In this document: positions 1 through 6,676 of the stretch, one piece after another | How positions within the stretch are numbered: the stretch's first letter is position 1 | Layout of the letters: the number at the start of each line of letters is the position of its first letter | Origin: Elusimicrobiota bacterium | GTDB taxonomy: Bacteria > Elusimicrobiota > Elusimicrobia > Elusimicrobiales > UBA9959 | Assembly: GCA_003450815.1 (NCBI GenBank) | Contig: DMES01000082.1 | Coordinates: forward strand, 1-33,662 | Reading direction: 5' to 3' | DNA: 33,662 nt | The notes under the pieces: model-generated | Database searches by the model: none | The model's input: only the letters and a program-made list of their open reading frames with translations | What the model was told of the DNA's origin: nothing | Program-made: the position numbers and the translations under genes

Positions 1-263
1 CTTAAGTTAGTGCCATTCGTCGCTGTCCCTATTTTCCTATTTTCTTGAACATTTATAACCCAGCTTGGCCGCGACAATTACTGTTTTCAGGGAATTATGA
101 TGTAATCCCAGCGTACACGGACATTATATAAACAATAAGTCCGGCCGGTTAGGTAAAAAGATCCCAGGAATAGACGGAGATACGGCGGTCTTGTTTTGGT
201 AGAATAAATTGCGGGAATGTTGAAAGGCTGCTGCGGCTTTTTTTAGGATGAGGTCTTGAAAAT

Positions 264-632
264 ATGAAACAGAAACTTTTGTTTATGGTGTTTACTGACG
301 AGGCGTGTAAACAAAATCATGCTTTCATGTATGCTTTGGAATGCAGTAAGAACGGGCATGAAGCCAAAATAATATTAGAAGGACCCGCCACCGCCTGCGT
401 TAACAGGTTATCGGCGGGCGGGAAATTCGAGGAACTTTTCAGGCGTGCGAAAGAGGCCGGGCTTATTGAGGGCGCCTGTAAAACCGCTTCGGGTGGATGT
501 TCTACTGGTGAGAAGGAGCGGAATGTATCGAAGGCGGCTGAAAAAGAAGGGCTCAAACTTATTTCAGACCTGGATGGCCACGCCGGCATAGCCCGTTTCG
601 TGGAAACCGGCTATCAGGTAATAGTCTTTTAG
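264..632 (+). CDS. DsrE-like small cytoplasmic protein
   Basis: A 122-residue protein resembling the DsrE/DsrF-like fold family. That family has a beta-strand start (KLLFMVFTD), a Gly-Pro loop after a strand (ILEGPA), a cysteine loop and a C-terminal 'GY-x-hydrophobic-F' strand (TGYQVIVF). Two cysteines flank a Gly/Ser-rich loop (ACKTASGGCS, about residues 71-80). In some family members cysteines in this loop take part in sulfur transfer, but many relatives have no assigned role, and I assign none here. The start at 264 follows a weak GAGG at 250-253. The next gene starts 31 nt downstream and may be co-transcribed. Family assignment rests on pattern recognition only. Confidence 0.75.
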   Translation: MKQKLLFMVFTDEACKQNHAFMYALECSKNGHEAKIILEGPATACVNRLSAGGKFEELFRRAKEAGLIEGACKTASGGCSTGEKERNVSKAAEKEGLKLISDLDGHAGIARFVETGYQVIVF

Positions 633-663
633 CTTTAAAAAATATGCAGAAAAAGGACGGATC

Positions 664-1215
664 ATGCCGGAGATGACTTTTGGCGTGATAATGGTTTGTT
701 TTATTTTTGCCTTATTTTTTTCCGGGTCGGTGATGTGGATTGTAGAAAGGAAAGCGCGTGCTTCCCGCCGGCAAATCACACCGTTCTCACACTCTTTCCT
801 GGCGGGGTGCATAGCTTTCAGTGTTGTTTATGTTTTAAACCGGCTGATCTTTCCACACTGGCCGAAAGCGACGGTTGTTATTAACCTGGCAATGCTTGGC
901 GGCATATTTAGTTTTCGGGTTTTAAGAAAAACAATCCGTCGCCGCTGGCCGAAAAAGGGAAAAAAGCACCGGCGAAGCGCCGAAGCCGCGGCTTTGGAAA
1001 GCATGCTGGAGCGTGATCCTCTTAACGCTTTCTGTCTTGAAAAGCTGAGTGAAATTTATGAGGAAATGGGGAAAAAGGACAAAGCCTTGGAGGCGGCGCG
1101 TGAAGCCTTAAGACTTGAGCATACGATGAAAAACAAATGGCGGGTTGAGGATCTGGAAAAAACAATCCGCGAAAAAAAGCGCGGAAAATCCGGTTGGAAT
1201 GTTCTAAAAAAATAA
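664..1215 (+). CDS. Membrane protein with C-terminal TPR-like helices
   Basis: A 183-residue protein of no family I recognise by name. Hydrophobic segments lie at about residues 5-25 (FGVIMVCFIFALFF), 43-62 and 69-85, followed by a strongly basic stretch (RKTIRRRWPKKGKKHRR). That charge suggests the C-terminal half is cytoplasmic. Residues about 108-165 form an amphipathic helix pair of TPR type (DPLNAFCLEKLSEIYEEMGK, then KDKALEAAREAL), so a protein-binding role is plausible. It follows the DsrE-like gene by 31 nt and is followed within 13 nt by the FKBP gene, suggesting one transcript. An AGGAC precedes the start. A small membrane-anchored adaptor is my inference. Confidence 0.7.
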   Translation: MPEMTFGVIMVCFIFALFFSGSVMWIVERKARASRRQITPFSHSFLAGCIAFSVVYVLNRLIFPHWPKATVVINLAMLGGIFSFRVLRKTIRRRWPKKGKKHRRSAEAAALESMLERDPLNAFCLEKLSEIYEEMGKKDKALEAAREALRLEHTMKNKWRVEDLEKTIREKKRGKSGWNVLKK

Positions 1216-1228
1216 TGGAGGATTGAAT

Positions 1229-1579
1229 ATGGCAAATGAGGAAGTGGTCTTAAAGTCTGGGCTGAAATATGTTGATCTGGAAGAGGGGGCGGGCGCCGTG
1301 GCTGTCAGCGGCAAGGATGTTACGGTGCATTATACCGGCAAATTCCCTAACGGCAAAAAATTCGACAGTTCCGTTGACCGCGGCGAGCCTTTTACCTTCA
1401 AGCTGGGGATGGGCCGCGTTATAAAGGGCTGGGATGAAGGTGTAGCCGGTATGCGGATCGGCGGCAAACGCAAACTTTTTATCCCGTCGGAACTCGGTTA
1501 CGGTAAAAGGGGCGCGGGTGACGTAATACCTCCGAATGCGGAACTGCAGTTTGATGTTGAACTTCTGGGCGTAGAGTAA
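1229..1579 (+). CDS. FKBP-type peptidyl-prolyl cis-trans isomerase
   Basis: A 116-residue single-domain FKBP that catalyses cis-trans isomerisation of Xaa-Pro bonds during folding. Family hallmarks are all present: VTVHYTGKFPNGKKFDSS, then FTFKLGMGRVIKGWDEGV, then GGKRKLFIPSELGYG and IPPNAELQFDVELLGV. The hydrophobic pocket residues Tyr, Phe, Asp, Val-Ile and Trp are recognisable. No signal peptide or trigger-factor extension is present, so it is a minimal cytoplasmic FKBP. An in-frame TTG lies at 1223, but the GGAGG at 1217-1221 is 7 nt before ATG 1229, so I take 1229. It closes the small upstream gene group. Confidence 0.95.
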   Translation: MANEEVVLKSGLKYVDLEEGAGAVAVSGKDVTVHYTGKFPNGKKFDSSVDRGEPFTFKLGMGRVIKGWDEGVAGMRIGGKRKLFIPSELGYGKRGAGDVIPPNAELQFDVELLGVE

Positions 1580-1604
1580 GCGAAAAACATAACGGAGCCT
1601 TTTT

Positions 1605-1613
1605 TACTATAAT
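1605..1613 (+). promoter_or_regulatory. Candidate -10 box (TATAAT) directly before ATG 1620
   Basis: A perfect TATAAT at 1608-1613 follows a T-run, with only six bases before ATG 1620. Transcription starting about 7 nt downstream would begin at the A of the start codon, giving a leaderless or nearly leaderless mRNA. No Shine-Dalgarno sequence lies within 20 nt of the ATG. No convincing -35 hexamer is visible about 17 nt upstream, so this is a candidate only. Confidence 0.4.
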
Positions 1614-1619
1614 TGCGAC

Positions 1620-2627
1620 ATGACCATTTCCTTTCGGTTTCTTGCGGTGTGTTTATGTTTATTTTTGGCCGCGCGTGTAAGCGAGGCCATGTCGGATGAA
1701 GCTTTTCGCCAGACCGCCGAATCAGGCTTAGAGCAGGCTTTGCAGAACGGAGCATTAGAAGAGGTTCCGCCTTCCGCGGAGCCATCCATACAGCCGGCCG
1801 GCTTCTCCGGTACCGCAGATTGTTACAATGCGGCGAGTCCGCTGACTAAATACCCTCCGCTGCTTTGCGCCGGTTCTAGTTCCAAGGCGCCGGTTGATTG
1901 CTTTTCCGCAGCTAAAGATCAAACCGGCTATCCCGCCATGCTTTGTTCCGGCGCGGTCTCCAACGCTCCCGTGGATTGCTTCAAGGCCGCCAAGGACCTG
2001 ACCCGGTTTCCTGCGCTGCTCTGTGCGCATGCGTCCGATTCCGTTGCTCCCGTCTCCTGTTTCAAAGTTGCGGGCGATGTGACGCAATATCCGGCCCTTC
2101 TCTGCCAGGGAGCGGCTTCCAACGCCCCGATAGATTGTTTTAAGGCGGTGGGGAAGGAAACTCGTTATCCGGCGCTGCTCTGCGCCAAAGCCGTTAACCT
2201 TGCGCCGGTTGACTGTTTCAGGGCCGCCAAGGGGTTGACGGATTATCCGGCTCTTTTGTGTTCGGGCGCGGCGACGCTCGCTCCTATAGACTGTTTTAAA
2301 ACCGCCAATGGCGTGGCGCAATATCCGGCGCTGCTTTGTTCCGGCGCAACCTCAAACGCTCCGGTGGCCTGTTTCAATGAGGTCAAAGGTTTTACAAAAA
2401 ATCCCGACCTGCTTTGTTCGCCTAACGGCGTTCTTAAGGGCGTTACGCTTGACAGGATAGACCCGTCATATCCGCATCCGTATCCGTTTCTGTATCCGCA
2501 TCCGTATCCGTTCTGGTTCCCGTTCCCGGACCCCAATGTGGATCCCAGCCAGCCTCCGCCCCAGCCTCTGCCCCAGCCCCAACCTCCCCATCCGGGCGGG
2601 CTGACGAATGCGAATATCATTCCCTGA
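1620..2627 (+). CDS. Exported protein with eight two-cysteine 26-residue repeats and a Tyr/Pro-rich tail
   Basis: A 335-residue protein with a signal peptide (MTISFRFLAVCLCLFLAARV, cleavage probably near SEA). From about residue 66 to 268 it contains eight tandem repeats of about 26 residues. The consensus is A-P-[VI]-D-C-F-K-A-A-K-x-x-T-x-[YF]-P-A-L-L-C-[SA]-G-A, with the two cysteines 15 residues apart (first at C68, last at C266). The 16 cysteines suggest one disulfide per repeat or metal binding outside the cytoplasm; that is inference. Residues about 280-330 form a low-complexity tail with PYPF and PQP motifs, resembling a surface or wall-spanning linker. No catalytic motif is seen. It has no Shine-Dalgarno and is followed by two strong hairpins, so it is probably monocistronic. 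Function unknown. Confidence 0.85.
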   Translation: MTISFRFLAVCLCLFLAARVSEAMSDEAFRQTAESGLEQALQNGALEEVPPSAEPSIQPAGFSGTADCYNAASPLTKYPPLLCAGSSSKAPVDCFSAAKDQTGYPAMLCSGAVSNAPVDCFKAAKDLTRFPALLCAHASDSVAPVSCFKVAGDVTQYPALLCQGAASNAPIDCFKAVGKETRYPALLCAKAVNLAPVDCFRAAKGLTDYPALLCSGAATLAPIDCFKTANGVAQYPALLCSGATSNAPVACFNEVKGFTKNPDLLCSPNGVLKGVTLDRIDPSYPHPYPFLYPHPYPFWFPFPDPNVDPSQPPPQPLPQPQPPHPGGLTNANIIP

Positions 2628-2661
2628 CTGGAGCGCGGAGATATTATCCGTTTGCGGTCAA

Positions 2662-2695
2662 AAACCGACCCGGCATATTGTTGTCGGGTCGGTTT
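2662..2695 (+). terminator. Terminator-like hairpin after the repeat protein gene
   Basis: A perfect 11-bp inverted repeat (AAACCGACCCG at 2662-2672, complement at 2685-2695) with a 12-nt loop. It is flanked by A5 on the left and A7 on the right. It starts 35 nt after the stop at 2627. On the minus strand the stem is followed by T5, so the element could also act in the other direction. Confidence 0.7.
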
Positions 2696-2696
2696 A

Positions 2697-2727
2697 AAAA
2701 AACCTTTTGACTCTGAAAAGGTTTTTT
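2697..2727 (+). terminator. Second A/T-rich terminator hairpin
   Basis: A perfect 12-bp inverted repeat (AAAAAACCTTTT at 2697-2708, complement at 2716-2727) with a 7-nt loop. The 3' arm ends in six T residues, giving an intrinsic-terminator shape. Together with the preceding hairpin it should isolate the ribosomal cluster from upstream transcription. Confidence 0.65.
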
Positions 2728-2735
2728 GTTACAAT
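2707..2735 (+). promoter_or_regulatory. Candidate sigma-70-type promoter for the rplC operon
   Basis: TTGACT at 2707-2712 and TACAAT at 2730-2735 are separated by exactly 17 bp. Each has one mismatch to the consensus. The predicted transcription start near 2742 lies about 240 nt upstream of rplC. The promoter overlaps the second terminator hairpin. Experimental support is needed. Confidence 0.5.
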
Positions 2736-2978
2736 AATACCTTAGTAACCAAAACCTTAAGCTGTGTCTTTGAAAAAGGTTTGTTTTTATCATAAGGCCG
2801 TCGCGTTCTTTACGAATACGGGCGGTCGGTCCTATAGGCGGAGCGGCCTGAATTCCCTTCACCTGCGGACTTTATAATAAAAACAGGATATAAAAAAGAA
2901 GTTGGATGGAATAACCGGAAGCCATGTCGGCCCCGGTCCGGCGTTCTTGTCTGTTTTCAGGCAAATATTTCTTAGGAG
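2736..2978 (+). other. Leader region upstream of rplC, with a second candidate -10 box
   Basis: About 240 nt without a supported gene. A perfect TATAAT occurs at 2873-2878 with no good -35, so it may be a second start giving a leader of about 100 nt. GC-rich stretches around 2800-2850 and 2920-2945 could fold. I do not recognise a known ribosomal-protein leader or riboswitch. A Shine-Dalgarno AGGAG at 2974-2978 closes the region. Confidence 0.4.
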
Positions 2979-2984
2979 TTGATT

Positions 2985-3791
2985 ATGACAGAAGAAAATA
3001 AAAGCGCAGCCGAGCAGCCGCAGAGCGTGCCGGAGGCCAAAGCGCAGCCCTCCGAGATGCCCTCGGAGCTTAAATTCCTTATAGGCCGCAAGATGGGGAT
3101 GACCCAGGTGTTTGACGCGGCCGGTGAATTATTCGCCGTGTCTGTGGTCCAGGCGGGGCCATGCCGCGTTATGTACACACGCACTCCCGAGAAGGACGGC
3201 TACAAGGCTGTCTGTCTGGGCTTTGGCCATATGACCGAGAAAAACGTGAATGCCGCCAGGGCGGGGCTTTTTAAAAAGCTTGACATGAAGCCGGTGCGTA
3301 ATTTCAGGGAGTTTCGCGTAAATGATATCGCCGGAGTGCAGGAAGGGCAGGTGGCCAGCCTGACGTCGCGGTTTGCAGCGGGCGAATATGTGGATTTGCA
3401 GGGCGTGTCAAAGGGAAAAGGTTTTGCCGGCGGCATGAAACGCTATAATTTCCGCGGCGGGCCGGCTTCCCACGGCGCCTCCGACAGGGAAAGAGCGCCG
3501 GGTTCCATCGGCTCTCGGCGCTCTCTCGGCCGCGTGTTGCCCGGCCAGCGCATGGCGGGACATATGGGCGTGGATACCGTGAGCATGCAGAAGATAAAGG
3601 TAATAAAGATAATTCCGGAAGAGAATATAATGCTTGTGAACGGCAGCATCCCTGGGGCGGCTGGCAGCCTGGTTTATATCACAAAGACCGTAAAGAAAAT
3701 ACCTAAACCGGCAGTGTTGAGCGCCAAAGCGAAGAGCAAGGCCGCCGCGAAGGCGGCGCCTAAGAAACCGGCGGCACCGGCTAAAAAGTAA
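2985..3791 (+). CDS. rplC: 50S ribosomal protein L3
   Basis: Large-subunit protein L3, an early assembly protein near the peptidyl transferase centre. The core begins at about residue 29 with KFLIGRKMGMTQVFDAAGE. It contains the conserved KGKGFAGGMKRYNFRGGPASHG and RRSLGRVLPGQRMAGHMG loops. The protein is 268 residues, against about 210 in E. coli. The excess is an acidic/Gln-rich N-terminal extension of about 27 residues and an Ala/Lys/Pro-rich C-terminal tail of about 35 residues (AKSKAAAKAAPKKPAAPAKK). An in-frame TTG at 2979 overlaps the spacing from AGGAG 2974-2978, so ATG 2985 is preferred. It heads the cluster; rpsJ does not precede it. Confidence 0.97.
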   Translation: MTEENKSAAEQPQSVPEAKAQPSEMPSELKFLIGRKMGMTQVFDAAGELFAVSVVQAGPCRVMYTRTPEKDGYKAVCLGFGHMTEKNVNAARAGLFKKLDMKPVRNFREFRVNDIAGVQEGQVASLTSRFAAGEYVDLQGVSKGKGFAGGMKRYNFRGGPASHGASDRERAPGSIGSRRSLGRVLPGQRMAGHMGVDTVSMQKIKVIKIIPEENIMLVNGSIPGAAGSLVYITKTVKKIPKPAVLSAKAKSKAAAKAAPKKPAAPAKK

Positions 3792-3812
3792 CAGGAGCGT
3801 TCAGGACAAACT

Positions 3813-4439
3813 ATGGAAACAAAACTTTTAAACCTAAAAGGGCAGGAAGTGGGCAAGTATGAGCTGCCAGAAGTTATCTTCGCGAGGAAGGCCGACCCGT
3901 ATTTCCTTTACGAGGCGGTAAAGTATTATCTGGCCAACCGCAGACGCGGCACCTCCTGTACTAAAACCCGCGGGGAAGTTTCGGGCGGCGGCCGCAAGCC
4001 CTGGAAGCAGAAAGGCACGGGCCGCGCGCGGTCCGGAACCATCCGCTCCCCGCTGTGGCGCAAGGGCGGCGTGGTTTTCGGTCCCAGGCCCCGCTCCTAC
4101 AGGCAGGATATGCCCGCGGAAAAATTGCGCCAGGCCCTTATAGACGCGCTTTCAGCCATGCACGCTGCCGGATCTGTAACTGTTGTTGACAGTTTGACCA
4201 TGGAGCAGCCTAAAACCCGTGAGCTTCAGTCCATGTTTTCGGCCCTTAACCTGGGCTCAAAAAAAGCGCTTTTCGTGCTTGATAAGGCGGATAAGAAATT
4301 AGCCGTCGCTTCGCGGAATTTGTCCCATGTCGAATGGTGTCTTGCCGCCAATCTCAATGCCTATCAGGTCTTGAGCGCCGGCAGGCTGATCTTTACGGCT
4401 GCGGCTTTAAACGGCTTGGGCTCGAAACTTGCCGTCTGA
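3813..4439 (+). CDS. rplD: 50S ribosomal protein L4
   Basis: Large-subunit protein L4 (208 residues), which lines the peptide exit tunnel and in some bacteria represses its own operon. The conserved tunnel-loop signature is present: RRGTSCTKTRGEVSGGGRKP, then WKQKGTGRARSGTIRSPLW and GGVVFGPRPRSY. Length matches the family. An AGGA at 3803-3806 lies 6 nt before the ATG, and the gene follows rplC by 21 nt, consistent with one operon. Confidence 0.97.
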   Translation: METKLLNLKGQEVGKYELPEVIFARKADPYFLYEAVKYYLANRRRGTSCTKTRGEVSGGGRKPWKQKGTGRARSGTIRSPLWRKGGVVFGPRPRSYRQDMPAEKLRQALIDALSAMHAAGSVTVVDSLTMEQPKTRELQSMFSALNLGSKKALFVLDKADKKLAVASRNLSHVEWCLAANLNAYQVLSAGRLIFTAAALNGLGSKLAV

Positions 4440-4493
4440 GGCACACCGTGCTTGTTACGGCACCTACACAAGTATTGAAGGAGGATTGATCCG

Positions 4494-4790
4494 ATGAGCA
4501 GAGATTTTACCGATGTGCTTATTACTCCTATTCTAAGTGAAAAAAGCATGACGCTTAAGGATACGCAGAACCGTTATTCTTTCCGCGTGAATCCGCTGGC
4601 CAATAAAACGGAAATAAAAAAGGCCGTTGAGGCGCTTTTTAAAGTGAAAGTGGAGGCGGTGCGCACGGCCAATATGCCTGGCAAGATGCATCGCGTTGGA
4701 CGTTCGGAAGGCAAGCGGTCGGATTGGAAAAAGGCCGTGGTAACGGTCAAAACCGGCCAGAAAATTGACATGACGGACTTGCCGAAGTAA
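4494..4790 (+). CDS. rplW: 50S ribosomal protein L23
   Basis: Large-subunit protein L23 (98 residues). It sits at the tunnel exit, where trigger factor and SRP dock. Family features are the N-terminal ITPILSEKSM, the FRVNPLANKTEIKKAVEALF strand-helix and the VEAVRTANMPGK loop. An AAGGAGG about 8 nt upstream of the ATG gives strong initiation. It is followed by the first of the repeat-filled spacers. Confidence 0.97.
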   Translation: MSRDFTDVLITPILSEKSMTLKDTQNRYSFRVNPLANKTEIKKAVEALFKVKVEAVRTANMPGKMHRVGRSEGKRSDWKKAVVTVKTGQKIDMTDLPK

Positions 4791-4881
4791 AGCTACGGCA
4801 GGCAGAGATGACCCAAGGTAAAGGTAGAGAGTGCGGATACAAGGTTTTTTACTATGCCTCCGCCTGTGCCTCAACCTGCTG
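4791..4881 (+). repeat. Degenerate short-word array, rplW-rplB spacer
   Basis: Left half is G/A-rich (aggcagag, aaggtaaaggtagag). Right half, about 4850-4881, is its approximate reverse complement (atgcctccgcctgtgcctc). The arrangement predicts an imperfect hairpin filling the spacer from just after the rplW stop to the rplB Shine-Dalgarno. The repeat register is loose here, making this one of the weaker examples. Confidence 0.5.
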
Positions 4882-4894
4882 TTAAGGAGACAAT

Positions 4895-5737
4895 ATGCCA
4901 GTTAAATCTTTTAATCCTTATACCCCTTCCAGGAGAACTATCACCATAAGTGATTTTTCCGATATCACAAAAACAGTGCCGGAAAAAAATCTTACCCGCG
5001 GCTTGCGGAAAAACGGAGGGCGCAACAATACGGGCATGCTTATGGTGCGTCATCACGGCGGCGGCCATCGCAGGCTGTACCGGCAGATAGATTTTAGGCG
5101 GGAAAAATACGGCGTGCCGGCCAAGGTGGCAGCTATAGAGTACGATCCCAACCGCAACGCCCGCATAGCTCTTCTGTATTACGCCGATGGCGATAAGCGC
5201 TATATACCGGCCCCATTGGGGCTTGGCGTGGGGTCTTCCGTGGTAAGCGGCCCCAAATCTGAAATACGGCTTGGCAACGCCCTGCCGCTTTTGAATATCC
5301 CTGAAGGCACCTTTATTCACGCCATAGAGATGATCCCCGGCAAAGGAGCCCAATTTGTGCGCTCCGCCGGTACCCAGGCTCAGCTTATGGCTAAAGAAGG
5401 GGATTATGCGCTGGTGAAAATGCCTTCCGGCGAAATAAGGAAAATTCTCATAGGCTGTATGGCTACCATTGGCCAGGTGGGTAATTTTGAGCACAATACG
5501 ATATCTTTGGGCAAAGCCGGCCGCTCCCGCCATCTGGGCGTAAAGCCCACGGTCAGAGGCGGCGCTATGAACAATGTGGACCACCCGCTGGGCGGCGGAC
5601 GCGGCCGTTCCAAGGGCAATAATGTGCCCCGGTCACCTTGGAACCAGCCTTCCAAAGGTTATAAGACCAGGACCAAGAAAAAAATATGGGGATGGATGAT
5701 AGTGCAGGACAGGCGCAAATCCCAGGTGGCAGCGTAA
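4895..5737 (+). CDS. rplB: 50S ribosomal protein L2
   Basis: Large-subunit protein L2 (280 residues), needed for subunit association and the peptidyl transferase region. Visible features are the LTRGLRKNGGRNNTGMLMVR segment, HHGGGHRRLYRQIDF, and the C-terminal VRGGAMNNVDHPLGGGRGRS and KGYKTRTKKK. The His of DHP, equivalent to the functionally important His229 of E. coli, is kept. The usual MNPVDHPHGGGEG is here MNNVDHPLGGGRG; DHPL variants occur in several phyla. Shine-Dalgarno TAAGGAG is just upstream. Confidence 0.97.
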   Translation: MPVKSFNPYTPSRRTITISDFSDITKTVPEKNLTRGLRKNGGRNNTGMLMVRHHGGGHRRLYRQIDFRREKYGVPAKVAAIEYDPNRNARIALLYYADGDKRYIPAPLGLGVGSSVVSGPKSEIRLGNALPLLNIPEGTFIHAIEMIPGKGAQFVRSAGTQAQLMAKEGDYALVKMPSGEIRKILIGCMATIGQVGNFEHNTISLGKAGRSRHLGVKPTVRGGAMNNVDHPLGGGRGRSKGNNVPRSPWNQPSKGYKTRTKKKIWGWMIVQDRRKSQVAA

Positions 5738-5801
5738 GAATAATCGCACAGCGCGGCTATTCGTGTTATTCGTTGGATATTCGTCTCATTCGCAGTTGTT
5801 A
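5738..5801 (+). repeat. One-armed 9-bp word array (attcgtnnn), rplB-rpsS spacer
   Basis: About four units of a roughly 9-bp word based on ATTCG occupy 5759-5795 (attcgtgtt, attcgttgg, atattcgtc, attcgcagt). Only a short G/A-rich partner (gaataatcgc) lies on the left. The same word recurs at 7858-7973 and 30406-30474. Confidence 0.6.
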
Positions 5802-5818
5802 AACGGAGGTTTTTTAAA

Positions 5819-6106
5819 ATGAGCAGATCTTCAAAAAAAGGCCCTTTTGTCGACGCGGGGGTCCTTGAAAAAGTGCAGAAGATGAGCCAGGCCGGAGAAA
5901 AAAAACCGATAAAAACCTGGGCCCGGGCCTGTACTATAACGCCGGAGTTTATAGGACATACTTTCATGGTGCACAACGGCCGGAAATTCCTGCCCGTTTA
6001 TGTGACCGAGCGCATGATCGGACATAAACTGGGAGAGTTTTCCTTTACCAGACAGTTCAGGGGCCACGGTGCTTCGCATACGAAAGACGCTACGGAATTG
6101 ACGTAA
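5819..6106 (+). CDS. rpsS: 30S ribosomal protein S19
   Basis: Small-subunit head protein S19 (95 residues), forming a complex with S13 near the A site. Conserved segments are MSRSSKKGPFVD at the N-terminus, WARACTITPEFIGHTFMVHN, and FLPVYVTERMIGHKLGEF followed by FRGH. Length is typical. A GGAGG lies about 9 nt before the ATG. Confidence 0.97.
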   Translation: MSRSSKKGPFVDAGVLEKVQKMSQAGEKKPIKTWARACTITPEFIGHTFMVHNGRKFLPVYVTERMIGHKLGEFSFTRQFRGHGASHTKDATELT

Positions 6107-6109
6107 CAG

Positions 6110-6220
6110 AAGTTTAGAGTTAAAGAGTTAGGAGTTGAAAATTAAACTATGAAGTTTATAGTTCCTTGAGTTCTACGGGACCCTGACTCCCAAACTCTTT
6201 AGCTCTCCGACTCTAAACTA
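6110..6220 (+). repeat. Inverted short-word array, rpsS-rplV spacer
   Basis: The left arm is built from related words (gtttagagt, taaagagtt, aggagttg). The right arm is their reverse complement (aactcttt, agctctccg, actctaaac). The outer 9 bp pair perfectly: 6112-6120 with 6210-6218. It fills the spacer from just after the rpsS stop to the rplV start region. Confidence 0.75.
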
Positions 6221-6233
6221 AATGGAGTTAACT

Positions 6234-6596
6234 ATGGATGCTATTTGCAAACTGAGATATCAAAGATACGGCCGCAGAAAAGTCGGCCAGTTGCTCGACC
6301 AGATAAGGGGGAAATCCCTTCTTGAGGCGCAGCAGATACTGGCCGCCATACCGATGCGTTCCACGGAGTTGGTGGGCAAAGCGGTTAAATCGGCCGGAGC
6401 CAACCTCGCGGTTAAGCTTGGAAGAAAGCTGGACCTGAAAACCGTGTGGGTAAAAATCGCTTTTGCGGATCAGGGCCCGATGAAAGCCCTTAAAAGGGTG
6501 CAACCCGGGCCGCAGGGCCGGGCCATGCCTTTCAAGAGGAAAATGTGCCACGTAACAGTGACCGTTTCGGATACCAAGGAGGCTAAGGGAAAGTGA
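6234..6596 (+). CDS. rplV: 50S ribosomal protein L22
   Basis: Large-subunit protein L22 (120 residues), whose hairpin loop lines the exit tunnel. Typical features are YGRRKVGQLLDQIRGKSLLE, AVKSAGANL and the tunnel loop around GPMKALKRVQPGPQGRAMPF. An upstream in-frame ATG at 6222 exists, but GGAG at 6224-6227 lies 6 nt before ATG 6234, so the shorter form is preferred. The stop codon TGA (6594-6596) is the TGA of the first GTGACCA repeat of the following array. Confidence 0.96.
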   Translation: MDAICKLRYQRYGRRKVGQLLDQIRGKSLLEAQQILAAIPMRSTELVGKAVKSAGANLAVKLGRKLDLKTVWVKIAFADQGPMKALKRVQPGPQGRAMPFKRKMCHVTVTVSDTKEAKGK

Positions 6597-6659
6597 CCAG
6601 TGACCAGTGACCAGTGAACCGGGATTATCTATCCGCTGACTGACCACTGACCACCGAAC
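6593..6659 (+). repeat. Heptamer array (GTGACCA) overlapping the rplV stop, rplV-rpsC spacer
   Basis: Three exact heptamers GTGACCA at 6593-6613 and a fourth variant to 6620. They are followed after a gap by ACTGACC twice and ACCGAAC at 6639-6659. The second half is closer to a direct than an inverted copy, unlike most other arrays in the window. The rplV stop codon is inside the first unit. Confidence 0.85.
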
Positions 6660-6676
6660 ACTTACTACTTAAAATT

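Noticed and set aside
1..263. Promoter or gene remnant at the left edge
   Set aside because: Some A/T-rich hexamers are present but no properly spaced -35/-10 pair, and no open frame of note. I see nothing I can support.
1755..2321. 188-residue minus-strand open frame
   Set aside because: It mirrors the tandem repeats of the + strand protein at 1620-2627, which has a signal peptide and regular cysteine spacing. The antisense reading is Arg-rich and featureless.
2644..2862. 72-residue minus-strand open frame before rplC
   Set aside because: It crosses two terminator hairpins and the candidate promoter, with no start signal or recognisable protein.
4871..5584. 237-residue minus-strand open frame
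   Set aside because: It lies wholly opposite rplB, whose conserved protein is unambiguous. The translation has no recognisable domain; a shadow of GC-rich codons.
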